A stretch of 64,000 nt of DNA, from assembly GCA_037043235.1 (NCBI GenBank), contig JAWRVZ010000219.1, positions 694,501-758,500 on the forward strand, in the 5' to 3' direction. The stretch comes from Rhodeus uyekii. Taxonomy: Eukaryota > Chordata > Actinopteri > Cypriniformes > Acheilognathidae. Positions 39,800-49,359 of this stretch are shown in pieces. The translations under genes and the position numbers were made by a program. Numbering within the stretch: the stretch's first letter is position 1; the number at the start of each line of letters is the position of its first letter. The notes under the pieces are model-generated. The model saw nothing but the letters and a program-made list of their open reading frames with translations. It ran no database searches and was not told where the DNA came from.

Positions 39800-40254
39800 C
39801 TGCTGTTTAAATTGGTTTCAGAAAACTTTATTATTGCAGTATTTGATCAGACGGTTCTTTTGGTTTTTGTTTGATGTGAAATTATAATTTTATTTTTTGC
39901 ATTTTGGAATATTTTTACTTTAACCAGTTAGATTGTAGTGTTTCATGTACATTGTAGTGTACTCAATGCTTTTGTATAAAATTTTACCTGCCAAATTTCT
40001 ATCACCAAAATTAAATGTAAAAGTTTTTTTCCTGTGAAAATACATTTTTCATGCATTAAAATAGCATGAGTAATTCTACACACCTGCTTTGTTCCCATGA
40101 ATATTCAAATTAGCCCCGCCTCCCGCTCACAGCAACTCCGATTCACTCAATCAACTTTACTATAGTAAAAGCTGCACAATGACAAATGGAAATACTGGTT
40201 TAATTCAGCCAAATAAGTTTGAACCAGAAAACTGGTTCAGAAGAAGTGGAAGTG
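39800..40254. other. AT-rich non-coding stretch
   Basis: No gene or element was recognised. A short inverted repeat GAACCAG/CTGGTTC is at 40221-40238. Confidence 0.4.
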
Positions 40255-40310
40255 AATTTGTTGTTAAGATATGTCTTTCTCCAAAGAAAGACATATCTTA
40301 ACAACAAATT
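40255..40310. repeat. Perfect 26-bp-arm palindrome, 4-base loop
   Basis: The left arm 40255-40280 (begins AATTTGTTGTTAAG) is the exact reverse complement of 40285-40310, with loop CCAA. Either strand would fold into a long uninterrupted hairpin. Confidence 0.95.
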
Positions 40311-40778
40311 TAAAATGTTTTTTCACCCAAAAATAGTCATAATTTACTCTCTTTATACTATATGCCATTTTTTTCTTTTACTGATCACAAAGTGTGAAAT
40401 GTTAAGTGTCCTGCTCACGTCTATATTATAGCAGGGAAATAGCAATTTGCATTAAGCATTTAGTAAAAGACAGAAGTATCACAATTATCCCATGGGATAC
40501 ATGGGATACATGGGTTTTCTACTTCCTGCTTTGCTACTGTTCGGACGCTCTTGCTTACAGCTCTGCGCTTTGCTCTATTGCTTTTATATTTTATCTCCTA
40601 ATTTTAACTTCAGCAAATCAGCACAGTGCTCAAACGACAAATATTGGCACCAACAAAGTTTCTAACTGGAAGAATTGCAACAAAAAAGGGGATTTTTTCT
40701 CAAACCAGCCTCCCATTGACGGCAGCCATCAGCTTTCATTCCGGAGAAGGGAAAACACAGCTGCCTACACTAAATAAT

Positions 40779-42380
40779 ATGCCTCCTCTGGTTGAAGAAT
40801 CTACCTGCTGCACAAACTGCCACAGACTTCTACAAAGGATTGCAGTTCTTGAAACAAAGCTACTTGTGGGACTACCAAACCAGACGGAACACACAACAGA
40901 GCTTCATCATGGACGTCCCCAGCACACAGCCGGTGAGTCCCATGAATCTAATGCTCCTAAACAGGCCATACTGAGTGCCGAAATTGATCAACATACTAAT
41001 CGATGGCACAAACAGGGAGCGAGACCCAAAGGCACTCGAGACATCAGATTGTCTCGAGTATCGCATTTTGTAGCGTCTTCTACCCCAAACACTAGCTCCC
41101 TACCACCGCCAATACATCTGGAGAACAGATTTGAAGTGTTAATGAATGTGAGTGAGGAATCTCCAGACATGATGAATGTGGTTGAGGAATCCCCAAACAT
41201 GATCGGACACAGATCAAATCAGCTAGCAGCTAACACCGATGCTAACTGCCGCTCAAGGTGGAGCAGACAGCGACACTCAGCTCTTAGAGCAGCCGAGCCC
41301 AGGACTCTGATAGTGGGTGACTCTATTATCAGAAATATTAGCAGCAGGGATACAACTACATGCTGCCTTCCACAAGCAACAGTTTCTGATGTAAACAGGG
41401 AACTTAAGAGCATTCTGATGAAATATAAAACTGCAAACCGACTAATCATCCACGTGGGAAAGAATGATATTCGGAAGGAGCAGTCAGAACTCCTTAAAAG
41501 GGATTTCAATGAACTTTTTGAAATGCTCAGAAGTCTAAAAGTTCAGTCGTTCATCAGTGGACCACTCCCAGCAAGAGGAACAAATAGATTTACACGTTTG
41601 CTTGGGCTTAATACATGGCTGCAAAAAACCTGCAACTTAAAGGGACTGAATTTCATCGACAACTTCAATCTGTTTTGGAGTCAGAGACAGTTGTTCACAC
41701 ATGATGGCCTGCGCCCAAACAAACTGGGCTCAAGAGTGCTAAAGGACAATATCTACTTCTCCCTCCATCATCCTTCAGCAGTGTGTGCAAATCCACCTAA
41801 TCTGAATGGCACAAACACACCTGGACAGAGTACAGCTGACCACAGGACTTCATTTCAGCACCTGAATGGACATGCGGCTGACACATCCCACAAGGACAGC
41901 GATAACACCACGCAGCCACAACAACCACTGTTCACGGACACAATCCTGACTGAGCCCTGCCCAGAGAGCTCACCGATAGACAGTGACGTGTTAGAACTGC
42001 TCCAAGTTTCAGCAGCCAAGGACGACTTTCGGGAAAACAGCCAGGGCCAGGACAACATATTACAGCCACCAGTAACACCAGAGCAACAGCCTCTCTCACC
42101 GGATACGCTATCCCTCTCCCCAGCATCCCCCCTGCTGTGTTTCTCTGAGAAAATGGAGGAACTGGTGTATGCTGGAACCAAACTCGCCCACTCTTTTGCT
42201 GCGAGCCCCCAGACATCAACAAAAAAGCGGCGAGCTCCACAACCACCAAAGCCTGTGAGCCCAGCTCAACCTCCCATTCCTCCTGCGAGAGCTCTTCGGC
42301 CGCTACCACAACGCCAGGGCCCTCACCATCCTCCATCTGTTCTAGGTGAACCAAAAACAACTGATAAAAGCTCTCAGTGA
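40779..42380 (+). CDS. LINE ORF1 protein with SGNH/GDSL esterase-like domain
   Basis: The frame has no ATG before MPPLVEESTCC at 40779, giving 533 residues. Near the start is a Cys pair (CCTNCHRLLQRI) and a short coiled-coil-like helix. Residues about 180-340 form an SGNH hydrolase-like domain: LIVGDSIIRN (GDS block), IHVGKNDIRKE (the GxND block) and DGLRPNKLGS at the position of the DGxHPN block. There Arg replaces the catalytic His, so hydrolysis may be lost. Esterase ORF1 is known from CR1/L2 LINEs, where the protein binds RNA or lipid. The C-terminal third is Pro-Ser rich. Confidence 0.82.
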   Translation: MPPLVEESTCCTNCHRLLQRIAVLETKLLVGLPNQTEHTTELHHGRPQHTAGESHESNAPKQAILSAEIDQHTNRWHKQGARPKGTRDIRLSRVSHFVASSTPNTSSLPPPIHLENRFEVLMNVSEESPDMMNVVEESPNMIGHRSNQLAANTDANCRSRWSRQRHSALRAAEPRTLIVGDSIIRNISSRDTTTCCLPQATVSDVNRELKSILMKYKTANRLIIHVGKNDIRKEQSELLKRDFNELFEMLRSLKVQSFISGPLPARGTNRFTRLLGLNTWLQKTCNLKGLNFIDNFNLFWSQRQLFTHDGLRPNKLGSRVLKDNIYFSLHHPSAVCANPPNLNGTNTPGQSTADHRTSFQHLNGHAADTSHKDSDNTTQPQQPLFTDTILTEPCPESSPIDSDVLELLQVSAAKDDFRENSQGQDNILQPPVTPEQQPLSPDTLSLSPASPLLCFSEKMEELVYAGTKLAHSFAASPQTSTKKRRAPQPPKPVSPAQPPIPPARALRPLPQRQGPHHPPSVLGEPKTTDKSSQ

Positions 42381-45300
42381 TGTGTGCCGGGTCCCCGCTA
42401 TGATAACAGTGACTTTATCAAATGTTTACAGAACAAGCGGGAACCCAGTGTGCCTGTTGCTTTCGCTATTTCAGTTTTATTACGTGATAGAAAGCCAAAG
42501 GCCTTCTCAAACCGTTTGGCAAACCCACTTAATCTGCTGCATATTGCACGCCAAACTAAGATTACTGTAGAGACAGAAAGTAAGACTGTTAAGTTAGCAC
42601 TTTTAAACATCCGTTCACTTAAAAATAAATCACTTCTAGTCAATGATTTAATAACCACAAACAATCTAGATTTTATGCTTCTAAATGAAACATGGCTTGA
42701 AGACAGTTGCAGTTCAACAATCCTGAATGAAACAGCCCCTCCCAACTTTACTTTTATGAGTGTCTGCAGAGCTGTTAGGAGAGGTGGAGGTGAAGCTGCT
42801 CTATTTAAAGATGTCTATCAATGCAAGCAAGTGTCATTTGGTGATTACTTGTCTTTTGAATATTTGGGTATTGTGTTAAAAGGTGCTCCTCGCATTCTAC
42901 TTTTAGTCATTTACAGGCCTCCAAAATACTCTCCAGCCTTTGTGGAGGACTTTACAGAACTGTTATCAGCAACTTCCTCAGAGTTTGACTGTCTTGCTAT
43001 TACTGGGGACTTTAACATCCACATAGAAAATGCAGAATCCAAAATGGCAAAAGAAATTCTAACAGTTTTGAATACTTTTGATCTGACTCAGCATGTACAT
43101 AGACCCACACACAATCGAGGACATACACTAGATTTAATTATCAGTAAGGGTCTAAACATCTCATCCATTGTCATTAAGGATGTAGCTCTATCAGATCATT
43201 TCTGTATTTTCTTTGATATATTGATCTCTCCGACTGTTGAAGCTAGATCTATCTCGGTCAAAAAGCGATGCTTAAATGAGAATACTAGTGCTCTGTTTAT
43301 GAAGGCTATATCTTTAACACCAAGCATATCTGCAGACTCTGTTGATTTTCTTCTTGATTCTTTTAACTCAAAAGTTCAGAATGTTATTGATAACATTGCT
43401 CCTGTGAAAGTCAGGAAGAAGAGTGGCAGACAAAAATCACCCTGGAGGAATTCAACAGCAGTGCAAAATATGAAAAGACAATGCAGAAAAGCTGAGCGCA
43501 TGTGGCGAAAGACAAATCTTGAAATCCACTATAACATCTATAAAGATAACCTTCATGCTTTCAATGTGGAACTAGGCAAAGCTAGACAGACCTTCTTCTC
43601 AAATATTATAAACAGAAACTTAAACAACACCCGCACTCTTTTTGCTACTGTAGAGAGACTAACAAATCCCCCAAGTCAGATTCCCAGTGAAATGCTCTCA
43701 GACAGCAAATGCTGTGAGTTTGCTTCCTTCTTCTCTGAGAAAATAAATAATATCAGAAAGGCGATCAGCACAACCTTGAGCTGCACTGGGGTAAAACAGA
43801 TCAGACCACAATCTCAGAAAGTAGCTATTATGTCTGTTTTCGAAGCAATTGATGGTAAAATTTTGGAAGAAACAGTACAGCACCTTAAAACATCAACCTG
43901 CGCCCTTGACATACTTCCCACATCTTTTTTCAAAAGCGTGTTTAACTGTTTAGAAGCAGATATCCTAGAAGTGGTAAATGCCTCACTTCTTTCTGGGACT
44001 TTTCCAAATTCCCTAAAAACTGCAGTTGTTAAGCCCCTTCTGAAAAAGAGCAATCTGGACAACATCATATTGAGCAATTACAGACCAATCTCAAATCTAC
44101 CTTTCATTGGCAAGATCATTGAAAAAGTTGTTTTCAATCAGCTGAACAAGTTCTTAAGCTTGAATGGATACTTTGACAACTTTCAGTCTGGTTTCCGACC
44201 ACATCACAGCACAGAGACAGCACTCATAAAGATAATAAATGATATTCGTCTTAACACAGATTCAGGTAAATTATCAGTGCTGGTTTTACTCGACCTCAGT
44301 GCTGCGTTTGACACCATAGATCACAACATTCTCCTTGACAGGCTGGAAAACTGGGTTGGGCTTTCTGAGATGGTTCTTAAATGGTTCAGGTCATACTTAG
44401 AAGGGAGAGGTTATTATGTGAGTATCGGTGACCATAAGTCTGAGTGGACATCCATGACATGCGGAGTCCCTCAAGGTTCAATACTTGCACCCCTCCTGTT
44501 CAACTTATATATGCTGCCACTGAGCCAAATAATGAGAAAGAACCAAATTGCATATCACAGCTATGCAGATGACACCCAGATTTACCTCGCGTTATCACCT
44601 AATGATTACAGCCCCATTGACTCCCTGTGTCAATGCATTGATGAAATTAAAAACTGGATGTGCCTAAACTTCCTTCAGTTAAACAAAGACAAAACTGAAG
44701 TCATTGCATTTGGAAACAAAGATGAAGTTCTCAAAGTGAACGCATACCTTCACTCTAGGGGTCAAACAACTAAAAATCAGGTCAGGAATCTTGGTGTGAT
44801 TTTGGAGTCAGACCTGAGTTTCAGTAGCCATGTAAAAACAATAACTAAATCAGCATATTATCATCTCAAAAATATTGCAAGAATTAGATGCTTTGTCTCC
44901 AATCAAGACTTAGAGAAACTTGTTCATGCTTTCATCACCAGCAGGGTGGATTATTGTAATGGGCTCCTCACCGGCCTTCCCAAAAAGACCATAAGACAGC
45001 TGCAGCTCGTACAGAACGCTGCTGCCAGGATTCTGAGCAGAACCAGAAAATATGAACACATCACACCAGTCCTTAGGTCCTTGCACTGGCTTCCAGTTAC
45101 ATTTAGAATTAATTTTAAAGTACTGTTACTTGTTTATAAATCACTCAATGGCCTAGGACCTCAATACATTGCAGATATGCTCATAGAATATAAACCTAAC
45201 AGATCACTAAGATCATCAGGATCAAGTCACTTAGTAATACCCAGGGTTCACTCAAAGCAAGGAGAGTCTGCTTTTAGCTGTTACGCCAGCCGCAGCTGGA

Positions 45301-45395
45301 ACCAGCTTCCAGAAGAGATCAGGTGCGCTCCAACAGTAGCCACATTCAAATCAAGACTCAAAACACATCTTTTTACCTATGCATTTGCAGATTGA
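42381..45395 (+). CDS. LINE ORF2 protein, endonuclease and reverse transcriptase
   Basis: The frame is open for about 1000 codons from right after the ORF1 stop, in the same frame. The APE-type endonuclease has LNIRSL (Asn), LNETWL (Glu), YRPP, TGDFNIH, HTLDLIIS and SDHFCIFF. RT has NYRPISNLPFIGKI, LLDLSAAFDTIDHNILL, GVPQGSILAPLLF and YADDTQIY. The C-terminal domain holds SRVDYCNGLLTGLP and LQLVQNAAARILSRTRKYEH. It nicks the target and copies LINE RNA there. There is no ATG before the one at codon 98 of the stretch starting at 42384, which is already past the catalytic Asn, so translation must begin elsewhere (see findings). No stop or frameshift was seen. Confidence 0.88.
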   Translation, partial: CVPGPRYDNSDFIKCLQNKREPSVPVAFAISVLLRDRKPKAFSNRLANPLNLLHIARQTKITVETESKTVKLALLNIRSLKNKSLLVNDLITTNNLDFMLLNETWLEDSCSSTILNETAPPNFTFMSVCRAVRRGGGEAALFKDVYQCKQVSFGDYLSFEYLGIVLKGAPRILLLVIYRPPKYSPAFVEDFTELLSATSSEFDCLAITGDFNIHIENAESKMAKEILTVLNTFDLTQHVHRPTHNRGHTLDLIISKGLNISSIVIKDVALSDHFCIFFDILISPTVEARSISVKKRCLNENTSALFMKAISLTPSISADSVDFLLDSFNSKVQNVIDNIAPVKVRKKSGRQKSPWRNSTAVQNMKRQCRKAERMWRKTNLEIHYNIYKDNLHAFNVELGKARQTFFSNIINRNLNNTRTLFATVERLTNPPSQIPSEMLSDSKCCEFASFFSEKINNIRKAISTTLSCTGVKQIRPQSQKVAIMSVFEAIDGKILEETVQHLKTSTCALDILPTSFFKSVFNCLEADILEVVNASLLSGTFPNSLKTAVVKPLLKKSNLDNIILSNYRPISNLPFIGKIIEKVVFNQLNKFLSLNGYFDNFQSGFRPHHSTETALIKIINDIRLNTDSGKLSVLVLLDLSAAFDTIDHNILLDRLENWVGLSEMVLKWFRSYLEGRGYYVSIGDHKSEWTSMTCGVPQGSILAPLLFNLYMLPLSQIMRKNQIAYHSYADDTQIYLALSPNDYSPIDSLCQCIDEIKNWMCLNFLQLNKDKTEVIAFGNKDEVLKVNAYLHSRGQTTKNQVRNLGVILESDLSFSSHVKTITKSAYYHLKNIARIRCFVSNQDLEKLVHAFITSRVDYCNGLLTGLPKKTIRQLQLVQNAAARILSRTRKYEHITPVLRSLHWLPVTFRINFKVLLLVYKSLNGLGPQYIADMLIEYKPNRSLRSSGSSHLVIPRVHSKQGESAFSCYASRSWNQLPEEIRCAPTVATFKSRLKTHLFTYAFAD

Positions 45396-45547
45396 GCACT
45401 GTGCTATGTCCGAACTGTTTGCATTTTATTTTATACGTATTATCTTTTTATTCTTTTAATCATTTTTAATGTTTTACTTTTATCATTCTTCTTTATGTAA
45501 AGCACTTTGAATTACCATTGTGTATGAAATGTGCTATACAAATAAAC

Positions 45548-45657
45548 TTGCCTTGCCTTGCCTTGCCTTGCCTTGCCTTGCCTTGCCTTGCCTTGCCTTG
45601 CCTTGCCTTGCCTTGCCTTGCCTTGCCTTGCCTTGCCTTGCCTTGCCTTGCCTTGCC
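45548..45657. repeat. (TTGCC)22 microsatellite, LINE 3' tail
   Basis: Twenty-two uninterrupted TTGCC units follow AATAAAC. Such short repeats at the end arise by template slippage of L2-like RT. Open frames reading KARQG or LPCLA through it are artefacts. Confidence 0.95.
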
Positions 45658-46574
45658 TACATGCCTGTTCTGGAGGTTTATGATAGGGTTTGGTGAAAGA
45701 CAAACCAAAATTTAATATTTCTTTATAAAAAAAACTAGCTGTTGGTCCTCTTTGGACAGCTATGCGTTTGTGAGACTATTAGCGTTGCAGTTCACTCTGT
45801 CTCTTCCAGAAAAAGGAGTCCACTGAGCTGAGGAGAAACAAGTTGGGTGAAAAGAGCATTTTTCTGAAATCATTCTGCTCTTCTGGAATTCTTGATTTCA
45901 CTGTGCAAATACAACCTTAAACCCTAAATTTACTACTGACCTTTTCTTGCAAGAAAATAAACCTTTATAAAGACAATTGGGAGTTTTGTTTCTCTCTTAA
46001 AAGTATTAATTAAATAAAGGTAGTTTTAATTTGTACATTTATCTTTTTCTTTTAAAAATGATTGTAAACATGATAAAACAATGAAATTTCAGTTTTTTTT
46101 TTCAACATTTTTCAGCACTGAAAGTTTTGTATATCCAAACAGCAGAAGGTTCACAACCAGGGATCATGGAGAATGATGAATAAGGTTAAACACATCATAA
46201 TATTGGTTAAAAAAATGTCCACAGATTTTTTTTTCTTAAACAAACAGCCAACATAATTTGGCTCATAGTCTGTATGACTATCACACTCTGATATCTACAT
46301 TACTGCATTCAGCATCTTTAGTTTCTGAAGTAATGTGAGATAGTGGTTCCTCTTGATGTTGCCTGGATGGAGAGAACGTCTCGAGTCAGGGCCGGACTAG
46401 AGGATGTGCGTCCCTAGAAATATTGAAAAGAACAAAGAGGGCAATATATTAGATGCATTACAAAACATAATGATTCAGATACAGATAGAGGGTGACAGAT
46501 GCAGTCTGAGACAGAGAACAAAACAAGAGATCTTGATGTGTCTGTGTACTTTTAACATTTTAGAAATTCCACTG
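45658..46574. other. Non-coding stretch, nothing firmly recognised
   Basis: Apart from the possible exon piece at 45811-45860 mentioned for the RS relic, no gene is supported. Confidence 0.4.
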
Positions 46575-46579
46575 AAATC

Positions 46580-46640
46580 CATCACGTTGCATTACATTTA
46601 TTCATTTAGCAAATGTTTTTATCCAAAGCGACTTAAAATT
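46580..46640 (-). mobile_element. V-SINE-like 3' tail fragment
   Basis: CATTACATTTATTCATTTAG followed by CAAATG and ATCCAAAGCGACTTA matches the tail of the SINE at 32856-33005 in the same orientation. The tRNA-like head is missing. Confidence 0.65.
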
Positions 46641-46737
46641 TGAAGAATACAGAAAGTGATTCATCCCTGAAGATGCAAAATTACATAAGAGTGACACTTT
46701 TTTGACATTTTTTTGCTTCAATGCATTATATATCAAA

Positions 46738-47482
46738 TAAACTCCCTATTTGCCTTAGCATTTTCTTTTCGGTTATGTCGATTCTTTTCTCGCCGAACCC
46801 TGATATCTCAGGCACAAAAGAGGGACAAATTCGTCACATCACATGGTTATCTCGTAACTAATGATGGTACCTAGTTCACTGCGTATGCGCTGAGTTTGCG
46901 TTGCACGTGGATCATGCTCCATATGGTCGCTCTGTCAGTGACGCTTCACTCACAGAGCCGCGCAGCCGCAGAAGAACTCTCGGAAGTGGCGGAAAAATCA
47001 AGCCTTGAAGGAGTTAACATCACTGTCAAGGAATTGACATCGACAAAGACGTTGTTACTGATAGAATCATTTGTTTTCAATCAGACCGTTAAAGGCAAAA
47101 AGCAACAAAGCATTTTAGAGTTTATAAAGAAACCATAGTAACCACGTGTGCAATACTTTCAGAACTGTGTCAGATCTAAATGACTGTGTTATGAGCGAAT
47201 GTGTTTATGTGTGTTGTGAAATTGTGTCTGCAATGTTGGAGAATATAATTAAAGGTTTGTATCGAGAATCTAATGTGTTTTTATTGTATACTGGTAAATC
47301 TCTGCTGTTAGTTGGTGCACATATGCCTTTTGTTGTTAGAAAACATATACAGTGTATGTACATTTTTATAGCATGCCGATCACTTCATCAAATAAATCGC
47401 CATATTGGCTGTTGGTTATCTCGATCATCGGTTATCTCAACACTTTTTTGCAACCTCCGAGGCCATCGACATAACCGAACTG
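46738..47482 (+). mobile_element. pogo/Tigger-like DNA transposon relic, copy C
   Basis: The right terminus reads CGACATAACCGAACTG followed by TA; inside the left part is TTCGGTTATGTCGATTCTTT, its rough inverse. It shares long stretches with copies A and B. The ORF at 46896-47138 ends KGKKQQSILEFIKKP, like the C-terminal end of Tigger-type transposases (a QxSIxxFxK motif). No catalytic core. Confidence 0.6.
46896..47138 (+). pseudogene. Transposase C-terminal remnant (pogo/Tigger type)
   Basis: This 80-codon frame has an Ala/Glu-rich middle and the ending QQSILEFIKKP. The same region in copies A and B is not open. Function as a separate protein is unlikely. Confidence 0.45.
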
Positions 47483-48874
47483 TATAAGTTAATGTAAACT
47501 TCTTTAACGTTACCAGTTTTACAGAGAGCGAGAAAGAGAGGAGGAACTTCTGTCTCTGTGCAGGTACACAAAAGCGCAGTGATATCAGATTCCAACAAAA
47601 GTAGATTTTATATTATATCTGTATTATATTATTTACACTGTGGGATACAAAACAAACCAAAGAGCAACCTTACAAAGGTTTTGGAGAGCTAACTTTCCTT
47701 CTGAAAAACCCTCTAACTTCTCTCTATTTAAACGCAGGAGAAAACATTGACCCCCCCCCCCCCCCCAAAAAAAAGGCATCCACCTCCCTACAAGATGGTT
47801 CCACAATTATATCACAATCGTTGGAACAACAATTATATCACACACACAAAAGAGCAACAACCTTGCTCAACTGAATCTAGTCCCAGGCACACATACGTGA
47901 ACAGAAACACTACCTGAAGAAGCAAATGTCTCAAGTATATACACACACATCACTGAGCTGAAATACTAATCAGCTTTTTGAGACCAGAAGATGGCAGTGT
48001 GTCTCTTAAAGAGGAAAGCCTCAGTCTCTCTCCCTGAACTTCTCTGGGTTCCTTTATACTTAATGATCTGGAAATGGCACTCATGAACCTTTTCAGGTAA
48101 GAACCTAGAACACAGAGCACATGCAGAGAAAAACAGGATCCACTGATTTAAAATAAAATATTTGTCTAGGTCCCAATAGACGTAACAAATTAAGTTAAAA
48201 TGTATTATAGTTCAAATGAATATCAAATGCAATTAGTTGAAATTGTGTCATGTGATTAAATATATTTGTAAATGCACTTTTTCTAATGATGCTGTTGCAA
48301 ACTGGAACATTGGAAATGTAATTCATATATAGTAGAGTTAAAAGACTGAACAAGAGTATGGTCTGATTTTATCTTATATTTTAAAATAAATATTGTTTTT
48401 GTCTTTGATTCCTTTTGTATGATTTGAGAAGAAAAAAAATATTTGTTTTTTATCATCTATTAATTGATATAGTCCTACTGTTTCAAATCTAATTTAAAAT
48501 GTAGTGCAAATATTCCATTAAATATTCTTGTAATATTATGCAGCTTCTCAAATCTTATGGGGTAACCTCAATAAATAAATGATATATGGAGTCACATTGT
48601 AAGTATTTCATTTCAACTGCCCAAATAAAAGTCACTCAGTGAAGCATGACAACACCTGCTCAGTAAATTATGAAACAAGAAAGTTATCCTGAAACAGCAT
48701 TTGTTAATAAGTATTGTTACTGTTAAAAAAAACTCAAACTTCTCAGGGATTTAAATAAATATATACATATAAAACATTTTTATTAAAGTTCCAAAAGTGG
48801 TTGTTCACAGTTATGCCACAGATGAATATTGTTTTATTATTTCACGAAGAACCTTTCAGTGAACGGTTCTAAAC
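47483..48874. other. Non-coding stretch
   Basis: The notable parts are a C-homopolymer at about 47750-47766 followed by A8, and AT-rich sequence from 48180 on. No gene was seen. Confidence 0.4.
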
Positions 48875-48961
48875 AGAACCATGTTTTTGAAAAGGACGTA
48901 AAACCAGAAAGAACCAGAAAGATGTTCAATTATCCAAACACAAATTACTTTATAGAATGAC

Positions 48962-49256
48962 TGTGTCGAGCAGGGCGGGGTCGAGGGACCGTGAGAGCGT
49001 CACGAGAGCCGGTGGCGTGATTGACAATGAGCGTCACCTGCGAGCCATCGTTCTCTCGTCTCACGGAGGAGCGGAGGCATAAAAGGAGGAGTGAAAGCGA
49101 GAGAGGACGAGGCCTGGAGTTTATGGTCTGTTTTGTGTGTGCGGCAGTTGACCGTGAGGGACTGCCGCCATTATGTTTAATTTGAATTTATGTTTTATTT
49201 TATCATTAAAGTCTGTGAATGTTCGCCGGTTCCCGCCTCCTTCCTCCCAGACCCAG
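48962..49256 (+). mobile_element. LTR-like GC-rich unit
   Basis: The unit starts TGTGTCGAGCAGG and ends near AGACCCA. It has a TATA-like CATAAAAGG near 49078 and ATTAAAG at 49205, in LTR order, and a CpG-rich 5' half. It lies between two imperfect copies (48875-48961 and 49271-49355) of the same flank. Confidence 0.55.
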
Positions 49257-49359
49257 ACTTCTTTCTAAAAAGAACCATGTTTTTGAGAAGAATGACCAGA
49301 AATAACCTCATATTCATGTTCAATAATCCAAACACAAATGACTTTATAGAATGACAATA

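Larger units (their letters stand above)
40510..45657 (+). mobile_element. L2-like LINE, near full length, two ORFs
   Basis: A 5' UTR of about 270 bp, ORF1 (40779-42380), ORF2 (42381-45395), a 3' UTR with GTAAAGCACTTTGAATTACC and AAATGTGCTATACAAATAAA, then 22 units of TTGCC. The 5' end is approximate; TACATG occurs both before it (near 40505) and right after the tail (45657), possibly a target duplication. Both coding regions are open over their length, making this the most intact LINE in the window. Confidence 0.88.

Noticed and set aside
45493..45715. KARQG or LPCLA repeat proteins on either strand
   Set aside because: They are frames through the (TTGCC)22 tail of the LINE.
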